The notes beneath the pieces were generated by a model. It was not told the DNA's origin, did no database searches, and saw nothing but the letters and a program-made list of their open reading frames with translations. Shown one piece after another: positions 35,972-47,579 of a stretch of DNA of 64,000 nt (positions within the stretch are counted from its first letter, which is position 1; each line of letters opens with the position of its first letter). The position numbers were made by a program, and so were the translations under genes. The DNA is from Triatoma infestans (taxonomy: Eukaryota > Arthropoda > Insecta > Hemiptera > Reduviidae). The DNA lies in contig JAAEAF010002301.1 in the NCBI GenBank assembly GCA_011037195.1, positions 58,940-122,939 on the forward strand, in the 5' to 3' direction.

Positions 35972-36540
35972 TGGAACAGCAACCAAAGAGAAGCTCAGCA
36001 TAGAGAAGAGAAACAAAACCCAAAACCCCTCTCTCTGACTGGAGAGGAAGAAACTGTATAATATGGCGCGGACAGTCCATAAACACAGTTTAAATCAGTT
36101 CAGTACATCCAATCGCTACGTGCGATTTCCATACCATTCTACCTTAAACATTCCTCTATTGTAAAGTCCAGGCAGTCTGTGTCTCTTAATTAATGTATTA
36201 GTTAACCAGTGTTAACCAAGTCTCCTTCTTACATCAACAACCAGACCTAAATTCTCTCCACCTAACACATCCATTATATTATTATTTTTTTTTTAACACT
36301 GGTTAACTAATATATTAATTAAGAGACACAGACTACCTGGACTTTACAATCGAGAAATGTTTAGGGTAGAGTGGTATGAAAATGACTCGTGGCGATAGGA
36401 TATATTGAACTGAATTCAACTCTGTTTTTATGGACTGTCCGTCGCTGCATTTACACAGCTTCTCCCACTCCAGTCCGAGAGAGTGGTTTTGGGTTTTGTT
36501 TCTCTTCTCTTTGCTGAGCTTCTCTTTGGTTGCTGTTACA
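35972..36540. mobile_element. Palindromic element P, TSD AAAGA
   Basis: 569 bp with arms 35972-36215 and 36293-36540, which are imperfect reverse complements, around a ~77-bp loop. Matching ends: 'cagcaaccaaagagaagctc' versus 'gagcttctctttggttgctg'; near the loop 'ttaaccagtgttaa' versus 'ttaacactggttaa'. Outer bases are TG...CA and the flanks are AAAGA on both sides (35967-35971, 36541-36545). Single-arm relatives occur at 42810-43080 and 51630-51800. No coding capacity. Confidence 0.85.
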
Positions 36541-36880
36541 AAAGAAAATCACCACAAACTGAAAAACCTATTCAGTACAGTGGTAATTCCGGTTTATGAC
36601 AGATAACTTCATGCCTGATTTCATGGTGATATCCAAACATAATGTCAAGATTGTCAACTTTCTGCGACTTCTGGTTTTTGAGCTATGCTCTTCATATACT
36701 TACATCCATCCATACATACTTACATACACATACACGGGCGCGCACACACGCAAGGACCATTTTCTAAATACTACTTTTTATTTAAGGGTTCTCAAATGTG
36801 TTTCCGGTGAAAAGTCGATTCGAAAACTTGAAATGATTGCAATACTTCCGCTTACAGTAGTAAGAAAAAGTAAAAAAAAA

Positions 36881-37091
36881 AAAAGGCTTGTTAGTAAATT
36901 AAAGAAAAATTAGAAAATCAAAGGCACCAGTTTCAACAAAAATTATAATTAAAGTAAAAAAAAACAAAAAACAAAAAGTAAAAGTAAAATAATGCCGATT
37001 TTTTTAGGCAAGCTTTAACGTCCAAGTACCAAACTAAGTAGGAAACGTGACCGAAGCACATACATTATCATTAGCATTTTTTTAAAATTAA
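36881..37091. other. A-rich spacer before the Tc1/mariner-type element
   Basis: A-rich runs; no feature. Confidence 0.3.
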
Positions 37092-37093
37092 TA

Positions 37094-38454
37094 CAGGTGG
37101 TCGCTAGAAAAGCGGAAAATTTGAGGGTCAGATGAGATCATGAATGCGTGCTTACTCATTTCTATTTTGATTTGTTTTAGGTTCTATTTGATACCCACAT
37201 CATGGAAGGAAACAGGAAACAGCTTTCAGACTTTCAAAGGCAAGTAATTATTCTTTTCAAAAGTGAAAGTCCGACTTGGGGACTGACAAAATGTCTAGCA
37301 GTGTTACCAACTTTTTTTTCAACGATTACAAGGCATCAGTTTAATAATGTTGTTGCAACTTTGAAACGAGAAGGTCCTGAAACATCTGGTACACGCCAAA
37401 AAGGAACGGGTCCAAAGAAACCAATTTAGGACGAGGCACGTGCCACAGTGAAAGATTTGGCTGTTTCACCTGTGCGACGCGGTGCAATGAACAGATATCA
37501 TTTCAGTCAACGAGAAATCGCTCGACATCTCAATATATCGAAAACATCAGTGTTTGAAATTCAAAAAGAAAGTGAACTGAAATGCTATCATCGAATAAAA
37601 TGTAACCTCCTCAGTGAGCGACATCAGGAAATGCGCAAAAACAAGTCGCTTGCACTGATCTTGTTTTTGACTTGAACCAGTGCTTTAAACCAGAGTGTGC
37701 TTGGAAAAGAGTATGGTTTTCAGACGAAGCAAGGTTTTCATTGCGACCGCCTTTGAATAGACAAAATGATCAAATTTACCGAGAAGTGCGTGCAAAAACT
37801 GACATACCTGAGGAAGATCTGCTTGTGGTATATGACAATTTGCAGCCATCTGTTCTTTGTTATGCTGCAGTTTCATGGTATGGCAAAATGGAGCTTCGAT
37901 TTCTTGAAGGATATTATCAGAGTCCTGAAGGCAGGAAGGAAAAAAACAATAAACCAACAAGTTTATTGTGAAGAGATGTGTCCACAGATGTTCAGCGATA
38001 TATGAAATGTAATGGACGACCAAATATGGACATGGCAGCAGGATGGTGCCACGGCTCACACAGCAACGGCTTCAGTTCAATTTCTTCAGCCATCTACGCC
38101 TGATTTCATTGAACCGGAAGAATGGCTCCAAAATTCCAGACTTAAATGTATGGATTACTGCGTTTGGAGCTTGTTATTAACAGAGCTTCAGAATTGTCGA
38201 CGTGACATAAACTCTATTGATGATTTGAAAACGAGCTTGGGAAGAGCTTGGAACGATATCTCACAAGTTACCCTTCAAAACGCTACACGAGCTTGGATTT
38301 CTAGGTTAAGAAGCTGCTCTGAAGTGCACGGACGACATTTTGAGCATCTATGAGTGTAATATAACATATGCCTTTAAAAAACTTTATAAAAGTTATTCTT
38401 TGTAAAAATAAATAGCTGTTTGACAAATTTTCCGCTTTTTTAGTGACCACCATG
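37094..38454 (+). mobile_element. Tc1/mariner-superfamily transposon, decayed, with TIRs
   Basis: About 1361 bp. The 5' TIR 'caggtggtcgct.gaaaagcg' (37094 on) pairs with the 3' end 'cgcttttttagtgaccacca' (to 38454); both continue with 'gaaaattt' inside. A TA precedes the 5' end; TG follows the 3' end (38455-38456), probably a mutated TA. It encodes a broken transposase on the plus strand. Confidence 0.85.
37202..38353 (+). pseudogene. Tc1/mariner-type transposase pseudogene
   Basis: The ATG at 37202 opens an N-terminal helix-turn-helix region ('LSDFQRQVIILFKSESPTWG'). After a stop at 37427 a second region has 'SQREIARHLNISKTSVFEIQ', a clear recognition-helix pattern. The catalytic core continues in other frames: 'VWFSDEARFSL' (first D, about 37705-37737), 'WQQDGATAHTA' (second D, about 38031-38063) and 'LKCMDYCVWS'. 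In this last motif the expected S-P-D triad has been reduced to S-R, so the third acidic residue is lost. The C-terminus 'SRLRSCSEVHGRHFEHL' is intact to the stop at 38351. Several frameshifts and stops rule out activity. The exact family (DDxD/DDxE spacing) cannot be fixed because of the indels. Confidence 0.88.
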
Positions 38455-38470
38455 TGCTAAATAAATTTAG

Positions 38471-38548
38471 CAGTTAAATGTGGGATTCAAACTGTGGAAC
38501 GTCCAGTTACAAGTCCAAGCGCAAAAACCACTACACCCAACCATTCCG
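38471..38548 (-). repeat. tRNA-like relic or SINE head, third type
   Basis: The minus strand has 'TGGTTGGGTGTAGTGG' (box A-like) and 'GTTTGAATCCCAC' (box B-like) at tRNA spacing. No convincing acceptor stem. It sits just after the Tc1/mariner-type element. Confidence 0.45.
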
Positions 38549-38584
38549 AATTATGATTAATTTCATTCATTTTTCTTTCTCTTA

Positions 38585-38690
38585 CTTGTTGCTAGAGGAA
38601 GTATTGCGTTACTGTCAAATTTTCAAAACTGAGTTCCGGAAAAGCATGTTTTGAGGTTTCCTGAATACGAACAAGTTGTTTTTGACTGCA
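38585..38690 (+). repeat. Family E 5' scrap
   Basis: 'cttacttgttgctagaggaagtattgcg...ctgtcaaattttc...gagttccggaaaagcatgttttgagg' matches the first ~100 bp of family E, including the degenerate hairpin. Confidence 0.65.
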
Positions 38691-38691
38691 T

Positions 38692-39966
38692 ATTGGGTAA
38701 TTAAAGTGGCACCCCTACATTTCTTGGAAAGTACGCCAATTAGAAACTAAGACTCCAAATGATACCCTATTTCATTTTTTGCAAGTATTCCAAATATGTA
38801 ATCTATTAGAAATAAGAGATTTTGAAACCAACCTTCTATTTATAATTTTCTTTCATATTATCTTCTTTATACTATATTTTCTTTACAAATTTAAATAGTA
38901 GATTTTTATTCATAAAAAATAGTAATTGAATGAAAAAAAAAAATCAATTGAACTTCGCTGAGATATTCAGTTTTGAATATAGAGAGAAGTTTCACTCACT
39001 GTCTTCTCTTTGCTGTAATTATTCCATACTGATTTGAGTTTATAGTCAAATGTGCAAAAAAATATTCACATTAGTTTTGTTTAAAATGGACACCATCATT
39101 TAATAAGCACAACCCCCCCCCCAACCAATTTTTGTCCAGTTTTCATTGACTGCATTCATTATAGAATCAGGATGGATTTCTTTGCAGGTAACAGAAAATC
39201 TTTCTTTAAATACTTGTATAGTGGTGTCAGGGTTTAACTTAAAATATGTTTCATGTATCCCTAGATTTGTTTGGTGAGCGGGCGGGCCACTGAATAGGAC
39301 AGTGCGTGCCAATCCATTTCCCCAGGTAACGATCTAGATAACGTCTTACAATGCCGCATTATGAGTTATATATCAATCTTGTAGAAAATGTATCATTTGT
39401 GGGCGTCCTAGAAGGACAATTTCTAGCAGATATGGAAAACTTCACCTAGGAAATAAAAATACCTGTCTGCGTTCTGTTTTACCGTAAAAAGGGACCTACA
39501 AGTTGACCACCTATTAGAACGCACATTTATCTAAGTTATTGTTTGTTCCTTGCCCGATGTGTGTAATATCTGGATTTTCATCTACCCATATTCGGAAATT
39601 CCATTATCCATTTTACGTAAGTTTACATTTATCACTCCATAAAATATGCTTTTCCCTTATCTAACTATAAACTCAACCAGAAGCCAGAGGATTTCTCATT
39701 AATCAGAATTGAATATCTCTGCGTAGGTTGAACAGATTATTCTCGTACAATTGACATATTTCATGAAAAAGATGTATTTTAAGAATTCGTAAAGAAAATG
39801 TGGTTCCTTTTGAAATAAGAAATTTAATTAGCTTAAAAAAAAACTTATTAAAGACATATTTGGAATCCATGAAATAATTACGCAGGTAACATTTGGAACC
39901 TGTTTTCTAATTGGCATACATTCCAAGACAAGTGGTTGGTGTATGTTAAAATTGCCACCCTACATA
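38692..39966 (-). pseudogene. Old mariner/Tc1-like element relic with long inverted ends
   Basis: The two ends are inverted relatives: 38720-38840 ('cgccaattagaaact', 'attccaaatatgta') and 39830-39966 read in reverse ('tgccaattagaaaac', 'attccaaatatgtc'). Within, the minus strand at 39100-39312 reads 'TTIQVFKERFSVTCKEIHPD' then 'SIMNAVNENW', which resembles the C-terminal helices of mariner-type transposases after the '(F)LWGY.K..VY' motif. The central part has many stops and catalytic residues are not identifiable. Confidence 0.5.
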
Positions 39967-40030
39967 TGTTTAATATACAAATATGTATATTCACATATAT
40001 GCATATTACTTTCATATTTAGATACATACT
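39590..40030. repeat. ~440-bp direct repeat, unit A
   Basis: Nearly identical to 40795-41245 in the same orientation, from 'catattcggaaattccatta' to 'tttcatatttagatacata', differing by scattered substitutions and a small insertion. It overlaps the 5' half of the mariner-like relic. Confidence 0.92.
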
Positions 40031-40794
40031 TAGGTGATAGTGTCTGTGTTTTATTGTGTTGAATGTAAAATGTGAATTGTGGACAATATTGGTTAATTAT
40101 TAGCAACCGGCTTGCCTTCATATGGCCAGAAAAAAATGTTTACGGTTGAACAGCCAAACTGTCATACAATATTTTGCCACCGGTTTTATTTTTTTTATTC
40201 ACATAATTACAGACCCGCGCAAAATTCCAGTGAAATTTCGCTTTGACAAACAAATTACAATGCAAATTTCCCTCTCCCAAATTAGCTGGTGGACTATTAT
40301 GGCCAATGTTCTCTCTTTTCGACTTGATGAATTAAGTTTAATTTCCGACCGCATAGGTCAAATCTCTTATGTTTCGAAGCCTTGAATTTTAATGAAAAAT
40401 TAAAAGGTATACTTAATTTACGAATATTTCCAATCTACCTTCTTTATACCCAATTTTTGACAGAATTAAAAATATTTGATATTTAAAATAGTTTAATATA
40501 TCAACTATTTAAACAGAAATTTAAAACAAAAAAATTCAATACAAGGATGGTTTTTTTCTTTGTGTATATATTCTTTATTCTGCATATTTCATTAAAGGAA
40601 CGAACATACAACTAAAAGATAATTTTATTACCTAATAATCGAATCTAATTTATTATCTAATAAATCAGAATACTACTTTTCTATAGCTTAAAGTACTTTT
40701 AACATAATTTAATTAACTTGGCCAATTCTAAAATACGCTATTAAAATAATCACTCATTGCTCGGTCACTCATCCTCTATTATAAGCTTCTCTAC
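40031..40794. other. Spacer between the two direct repeats
   Basis: AT-rich; the 87-codon open frame at 40122-40385 has no recognised family. Confidence 0.3.
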
Positions 40795-41245
40795 CTATAT
40801 TCGGAAATTCCATTATCCATTTTACGTAAGTTTACATTTATCACTCCATAAAATATGCTTTTCCCTTATCTAACTATAAACTCAAGCAGAAGCCAGAGGA
40901 TTTCTCATTAATCAGAATTGAATATCTCTGCTTAGGTTGAACAGATTATTCTTGTACAATTGACATATGTCATGAAAAAGATGTATTTTAAGAATTCGTA
41001 AAGAAAATATGGTCCCTTTTGAAATAAGAAATTTAATTAGCTTAAAAAAAACTAATTAAAGACATATTTGGAATCCGTGGAATAATTAAGCAGGTAACAT
41101 TTGGGACGTGATTTCTAACTGGCATACATTCCAAGACGAGTGGTTAGTGTATGTTAAAATTGCCACCCTACATATGTTTAATATACAAATATGTATGTGT
41201 ATTTATATTCACATATATGCATATTACTTTCATATTTAGATACAT
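40795..41245. repeat. ~440-bp direct repeat, unit B
   Basis: Second copy of 39590-40030, about 1.2 kb downstream. It does not carry the other end of the mariner-like relic, so it is either a partial second insertion or a segmental duplication. Confidence 0.92.
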
Positions 41246-41417
41246 AAAGATCGCAAAATATAAATTTATGTAAGGTTAATAGTGAGTCTTGTGTTTTTCA
41301 TTTTCATATTTTATCAATATTTACCTTGTTATATAATTATAACTGTTATATTGATTATAAGTTGAGTATTTTAGAATTTTCTCTAAAAGATTCATTACGT
41401 TCTTTAAACTTGGAAAG

Positions 41418-41443
41418 TTTGATTTGGTTTGGTTTGGTTTGGT
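41418..41443. repeat. (TTTGG)n short tandem repeat
   Basis: About four TTTGG units. The surrounding 41246-41690 has nothing else. Confidence 0.85.
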
Positions 41444-41692
41444 TCTTAAAATTAATATGTCGTTAAAAGACTTGATAAGGGGATGAAATAGATGGCACTA
41501 TAGTAAGTCACATTCAAGCAAACAACGATTCATCATAACCAAAATTACTTATATGTAAGACAGAGGCACAAATAGAAGTTAAGTCAACACTGCAAATTTA
41601 AAAAAAATTATAATAATTACAATGATAGAGTTTCAATAAATACAAATATATATATATATATCCATATATATGTAAGATTATATCAATAACTT

Positions 41693-41900
41693 TAGGGAAG
41701 AGTTAAGAGGACCAGCAACACGGAGATCACGAGTTCGAATCCAGCCATGCATTTCTTAGATTTTCTCTTCTCTAGAGCTCACTGTCCCGTGATGGGCAAT
41801 GTTGTTTGTGACGAAAGAACACTGTCTAGATGCCGGCAGTGCACTGAGAAGACTCCGGGCACAAATGTTGGCGAACCTTAAATTAAAAAAAAAATATATA
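41693..41900 (+). mobile_element. Short tRNA-derived SINE
   Basis: Degenerate box A region, box B 'GAGTTCGAATCC' (about 41731-41742), then 'agattttctcttctctagag', 'gatgggcaatgttgtttgtg', 'gccggcagtgcactgagaag', 'ctccgggcac', and a tail 'ccttaaattaaaaaaa'. Confidence 0.8.
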
Positions 41901-41957
41901 TATATATATATCAATAACGAAGTATTGCATTTGACTAGAAATATTACCAATATAAAT

Positions 41958-42125
41958 GTCCAGCATAATACCCTTTTATTTTTTCTTCCATAGAGCCTCT
42001 ACAGTACATTGTCCATGTTACCTGTAAGGAGAGAACACTTTCCGGAGGCCGGAAATGCACTGAGAAAGCTCCGGGCGCCAAGACCGTAAATGTTGAAGCA
42101 CCTTAAATTAAAAAAAAAAAAAAAA
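41958..42125 (+). mobile_element. Short SINE, 5'-truncated
   Basis: Begins at the box B-distal 'tccagcataatacccttt', then 'cttccatagagcctc', 'aggccggaaatgcactgaga', 'gctccgggcgcca' and 'gcaccttaaattaaaaaa'. It lies just downstream of another copy of the same family. Confidence 0.75.
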
Positions 42126-42598
42126 GTAAAAATAAAAAAATTGCCAAATAAATGCTTTTTAATATTTTCAATCTTCGTATTATTCATTGATTTTATAATG
42201 TAGGTACACATTGTACAATCAGGATCATCTTTAAACCTGATTATTTGGAGCAGTCCAATCATATGTTTGGGCTATAAAATTCAAATTTATACTGCATACT
42301 ACCGAGACTATTCAATTTAATATATGCTTTAAAATCCAATATTTATCCAATTTTTAAATAAAGTGTATTGTCATAAATTTTATGAATCGTAAAAGTGGAA
42401 TATTATCACTAAATCTAAAATTCATACCACTGAAAATTGGCTTATGTCACGCACTTTCCTGCAAGTATAGCTGAATATATCAAATCTATTATTTACATCA
42501 CCGTGTTGGTTAACATTAGTTTAGCTCTGAGCAAAATCCGATTAATTCCTTTTTTATCAATATAATGTTACAGTCGTGATTACAATAACCATATAAAT

Positions 42599-42790
42599 GA
42601 AGGGGAATAGCTCATGTTGTAGCACGCTTAGGAGATCCCGCATTCGAGTACAGCATTGCTGTCCTTAGCTTTTCTCTTCCTAGGAGCCTCCACAATTCAC
42701 ATGATGAATAGTATTGTCTGTAGCAGGAGTGAACTGAGTAGGCTGCGGGCGCCAATGCCTATAGACGTTGATGCGCCTTAAATTTAATAA
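42599..42790 (+). mobile_element. Short tRNA-derived SINE
   Basis: Box A-like 'aatagctcatgttgtagcac' and degenerate box B 'gcattcgagtacag', then 'cttttctcttcctaggagcc', 'agtattgtctgtagcagg' and 'gcgggcgccaatgcctatag', ending 'gcgccttaaattta'. Confidence 0.72.
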
Positions 42791-42809
42791 TGATGGAGTA
42801 GGATCCGAA

Positions 42810-43080
42810 GTGAGGGATCTAAAGCAGAGAGAGAGACACAAAATTGAGAGTCTTACTCGCTACTTAGGCCAGACTAAAGTGGAAGACTCTGTTTATATAC
42901 AGCAGCGCTTGCCCTACAAGGGACAGTCTTTAGAACAGTTTATACAGCAGTTACAATGCGTCAGTAACCAGCTAATACCCTTCTTTTCACTCACTCTAAA
43001 TCTCTCGCTACCATTTTCTATATTCGTGTAAAGTCCTGGCAGTTTGTGATTATACAGTGTTGAAAATTATTTCCAGTTTA
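42810..43080. repeat. Relative of one arm of element P
   Basis: Shares 'acagtttata', 'ctctcgctaccattttctat' and 'gtaaagtcctggcagtttgtg' with the P arm at 36.0-36.2 kb ('gtaaagtccaggcagtctgtg') and with 51630-51800. Only a single arm is present. Confidence 0.6.
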
Positions 43081-44580
43081 TTTATCTTTCAAACCCAATT
43101 ATCTCCTTCTCATACCCATAATGATAATAATAATAATATATTATTATAATAATAACCATAATTTTGCTTAACGTCCATTTTTGTCAGAATATTTAAAGCA
43201 GTAAATAATAAAGCCATCGTACAGAGTTACAGAGATTAATTATTCAGTTCTTCAAAGAAATATAACTGCTAAATAGATCTCTCTGAATAAATATAGTTCA
43301 AAATGGTATTAATAATAATAATAATAAAAAAAAAAAAAAGTTCGAATTTACAAGTTTCATATTTTCAAAATTGTCTTTATTTGTGTTTCTGCCACCACTT
43401 CGTTTCTAATCTGGCAAAAACTTATAAAGCTTGCTAGTTTTTTTTTGTAAAATACTTCTGTTTACTGCTCTTAATGTAATACATTATATTAACTTGACAG
43501 TTTAGAGACAAGACTGATTGCCGCAGAATGCCTTAACAATAAATTTTTGGCAAATTCTTTGAAATATAATTGAATATTTCATATATCTATTTTTGAAATA
43601 TCAAATATCTATATATGTATATCAAGAAAAACGTAATTAGTGAAGGGATTTTTGAGAAAATTTTTACACAAAATGAAAAAACTTCCAGTAAAACCACACT
43701 TCGGATTAATCTAGCTTAAATATTCAATTCCTCTTCTTCTTATTATTATTAAAGTACATTATTTAAAGTTTAATAAATAATTAACAGATTCTCTATAATT
43801 AAATGGACAAAATAAGTAAATAAAGTAAAAAAGAAAAGAACAAAAAGCCCTCCACTCCAGTTAGAGTTTACAGCCATTTACTAAAAAGCAAAAGATAAAT
43901 TAAGAAAATTAATCTATTTTATACAATTGAAGAAGAGAAGAAGAAAGGAACAACAGAAATAATCAAACTAAAAGACTACAGTTTTAGAATAATGGTGTGG
44001 AACATTCACACGACACTCTCTAATACAAAAAAATACAGACAACTTATCATTAAAATTGTTTTATGTAAGCATGTTTAAATGCATATACCATAAAAAAAAG
44101 TGGTAGGGGTTATCATATAATATAGCTTTGTATATAACTATTATGGGAGTGTTCCCTGTAGTAACTAAAGCTTATAGTGGTAGTTTAAATTTATTTTAAT
44201 TTCCTAAAATAGTTTTTTTTCGGGGAAAACTTTTCAGATAAAGTTATAGAATTGTTTCTGAGCAGTGAGCATTCCCAGTTTAAAAAAAAAAAAAAACCGT
44301 TTTGGTCGTTATCGAGAAAATACAAAAGTCCCAAAAAACCTATTGAAGTAAAATAGCAATTTCGGTTGATCGATTTTCTACAAATTTGGAATTCTGTCAA
44401 TGTTTATAAATTATATTAATATTATTGAGGTGATAAAAACATTTTAATGAAGTGGTACTTTAAGAGTAAGAGAAAGTAATAACTGAGTAAAGTAAGGAGC
44501 ACACACATAATAAAAAATATATACAAAAAGTACATAAATTAAACGAAAAGAAAGAGCGAGTGAGTAAAGAAATTACAATT
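43081..44580. other. AT-rich DNA with family E scraps (minus)
   Basis: (AAT)n near 43125-43140 and 43310-43325. Minus-oriented family E pieces lie at 43650-43720 ('cttccagtaaaaccacacttcgg') and 44190-44480 ('tattgaagtaaaatagcaatttcggttgatcga'). No gene. Confidence 0.45.
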
Positions 44581-44639
44581 TACACAAGAAATTTGAGACC
44601 TGATCATGCGTAACTCTCCCTGCATGGCGAGAATAAACG

Positions 44640-44945
44640 ATTAGAGGCTGACATTGCAAGTGCCCGGTCATGATCACAACAATTATCCCCCTGGATAGAG
44701 AGCGTTTACCAAGAAGGAGAAGGCGAAATTCCACTAACAATGGACAATCAGCCTACAAATAAAACAGATCCTCCTTTGCCTGATACATAACGCGGTATAT
44801 AGAGGACACATACACGGATCTGAGTCTTTCCCCATCCAAGCGGTATAATTGAGATGAAGAAGTTCCGTTCTTAGTTTGAGAAACCAGCGAATATTTAAAA
44901 AATTAAGATTATTAAAGAGAGACGTTGTTACAAAGAGCATGTAAT
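44640..44945 (-). pseudogene. LINE C-terminal scrap
   Basis: The minus strand reads 'IRWFLKLRTELLHLNYTAWM' then, across a frameshift, 'QAKEDLFYL.ADCPLL', matching the C-terminal module seen at 3703-4023. It is immediately followed by the insertion point of the plus-strand LINE at 44984. Confidence 0.6.
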
Positions 44946-47158
44946 CAGTAATTAATACATTGTGTATATAATACTAATTCTCTAATAAGATATGGTTCAA
45001 TAATAAATGTCGCGAAGCGAAAAAAAATTGAGATTAATCTATAATTATTTAAAGAAAAGTGGTTATACAGAAGATAGTTTCTCCCTTTTTAAAATACCTA
45101 AAAAACAATATCAGGCTACAGTTAAATCTGAGCGGAAGCAGTATTTTGATGATTTGCTAAATCGTCTTTCAGATGTCTCCAATGCAAAAACTTTTTGGCA
45201 AACAGTTAAAGTCTTCAGTACGACAAAACTATCTTATGTTTCAATTTCAATTAAAAATTTGCTGATTATTGTAAGAAATTTTATCCGAACCGACATTTGT
45301 ATCATAATGAGATATTCGATATTACTGATCCTTTGTTAGATTCCAATATTTCTTTAATACAGCTGCAGTTGGCAATAAAAAATAGTAAATTTGGAAATGC
45401 GTCTGGCACAGATAATTTACCTTGCGAAATCTATAAACTAATGCCATCTAATTGGGTACACTACGTATTAAATCTTTTTAATACCATTCTAGAGCAAGAA
45501 GTTGTTCCATCAAAATGGACTGAAATTGAAATATTTCACTTATTCAAGAGGGGCACTATTGAGGATCTAAGTAATTACAGGGGTAGAGCTCTTATTAATT
45601 GTATCACCTCTATTCTAGCAAAACGTATTATGGAATGAGCCGAAAAAAAGAAATTGATACCAGAAGAGCAAAATGGTTTTAGAACGGGAAGAGGTTGCTG
45701 TGATTGTATATTTGTGTTAAGTTCGACTATTAATATAAGCCTCGATTACCGGAAAAGGAATGTTTTTGCTACATTTATTGATTTTAAACGGGCTTTTGAC
45801 TCGTTGGATCACTCTAAGCTGTGGGCAAAACTTCACTTTCTCGGATTAAGTAGGAAAATAATAAGAATTTGGAAAAATATCTATGAAAATGCCAAAATCA
45901 TAATGAAAGAAAACTCTGAAATGGAGATCATTGATATAACACAAGGGGTATTGCAAGGTGACTCATTGAGTCCTCTGCTATTTTCTTTATTCCTTTGTAA
46001 TATAATTTCTTCATTTGAAAATAGTGATTGCACAGGTATAAGTATTACTAATAAGAGAGAAGTATTAGGCCTTATGTACGCAGAGGACTTAGTGCTTTTA
46101 GACGACAGTTGGCAAGGAACAAACAAAAAACTCAAACACTTATCGAATTATTGTAGCCAAAATTCCCTTCCAATTAACGTAGATAAAACTAAATTCTTAG
46201 TTTTAGTAGAGGGGGTAATTAAAAAATGTACAGCCCTTGTTTTATAATGGAAGTAGAATTGAAATTGTTCAAAATTATGAATATTTGGACGTTTTATTTT
46301 CTAGCTCTGGACTGTTTTCACAGGCGTCAGATGAGTTTTTCAAAAATAGACAACTAGCTTCATTCAAAGTAAGGGAAATTTTACTAAAAAGCAAACCTGA
46401 TTCTCTAAATACAAAAAAAGTTTTACTGGGGCGATGGTTTATTCGGCTGAAATTTGGGCCCCCCTATATAGTCGAAAGTTGGAAGTAGTACAGTTACAAT
46501 ATTTTAAAAACTTATATTATTGGCCGCAGAAACACGCCTTACCACTTTATCCGGTTAGAAACCGGGTTGGAATCTATTGAGGTAGAGGTTTTGAAACGAA
46601 TGCTCCGCTGGTGGACCAAGGTTGCTGCCTTGAGTGAAGACAGACTACCAAAAATTTGCTTGCAAACCTTGAGTAGTTTAAAACTGAATAAGGCTAACGT
46701 TTATATATATAACTGGCTCAAACAGTTGGAACATAGATTAATGTCTATTGGCATGCATAATTTACTAAACCTTTGCAATCAACCATTATTAGAAATAGAA
46801 CCCAGAAGTGCTATTGAAAAAATTAAAAGTCACGTATTGTGCCTTGATATTAATTCTGTTTTGAATTCTCAATTTAATCCGAGTTATAGGAACATAAGTT
46901 CGGTGGGGTTGGGGAAATCTTATCTAAATTCGAGAACTCAAATATCTAAAACTAAGATTAATAAGTCAACTAAGAATGTGTCAACCTTTACATTTCAGAA
47001 TTGTTTATAAAGGTACAATTCCGAACTCGACCGCAGCAACCGACTGCAGCGACAGGCTTCAGACGCAGACGGCAGCAGCTCTGCCGTCTACGGTCGGATC
47101 AATGCTGAACGCAGCGACAAATAGCTTGCAGTCACTTCAAAGCGTTAACATAGACAAC

Positions 47159-47506
47159 ATGTCAGATGTGTTTGAATCAACTGATTCAATTTTGTGTCTT
47201 TTGTTGGCAGAGGAAGAGGACGATGACTTTTTGTTATTACATACCAGAAAGAAAAGAAAAGCAACAATGTCTTTATTTAAAAACAGATTACATGAAGGAA
47301 GTTATTCAGTGTTGATTGAAAATCATTTAATGGGTGATGAAGAAATATTCAGAAGCTACTGCCGTTTGAATAAGAAACAGTTTAATTTTATACTTAGTTT
47401 TATTTATGATGACATTCAACCAAAAGTCCTACGACAAGATTGTGATTTGTTGACACTAGAAAAATATCGCTTACGATTAAATAAAAAATGCCGGGACATT
47501 TTGTAG
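47159..47506 (+). pseudogene. Harbinger transposase, N-terminal remnant
   Basis: The ATG at 47159 starts an acidic segment ('AEEEDDDFLLLHTRKKRK') followed by 'MGDEEIFRSYCRLNKKQFNF' and 'ILSFIYDDIQPK', the conserved N-terminal block that precedes the DDE nuclease in Harbinger transposases. After about residue 95 the match fades and the frame stops at 47504. The DDE domain is missing, so the protein could not cut DNA. I chose this ATG because the acidic N-terminus begins there; the frame itself extends upstream to 46976 into TIR sequence and LINE. Confidence 0.75.
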
Positions 47507-47579
47507 CAGTATTTATATTTGTCATTTTGTCAAACATGTGTTTTTAATCATGTATGTTTCATTTGCTAAAGAAATCCAT

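Larger units (their letters stand above)
34440..36880 (-). repeat. Family E repeat (minus), split by two nested insertions
   Basis: Read on the minus strand, the host copy runs from the 5' side near 36870 ('cttactactgtaagcggaagt', 'tcaccggaaacac', a TG-rich tract, 'agctcaaaaaccagaag') through two monomers to the 3' side near 34447 ('tttcacacca'-like). Its sequence is interrupted at 35972-36540 by a palindromic element and at 34898-35664 by an LTR. Removing each insertion plus one TSD copy restores family E sequence across the break. Confidence 0.8.

Noticed and set aside
37685..38059. 124-codon minus-strand ORF
   Set aside because: Antisense shadow of the Tc1/mariner-type transposase.
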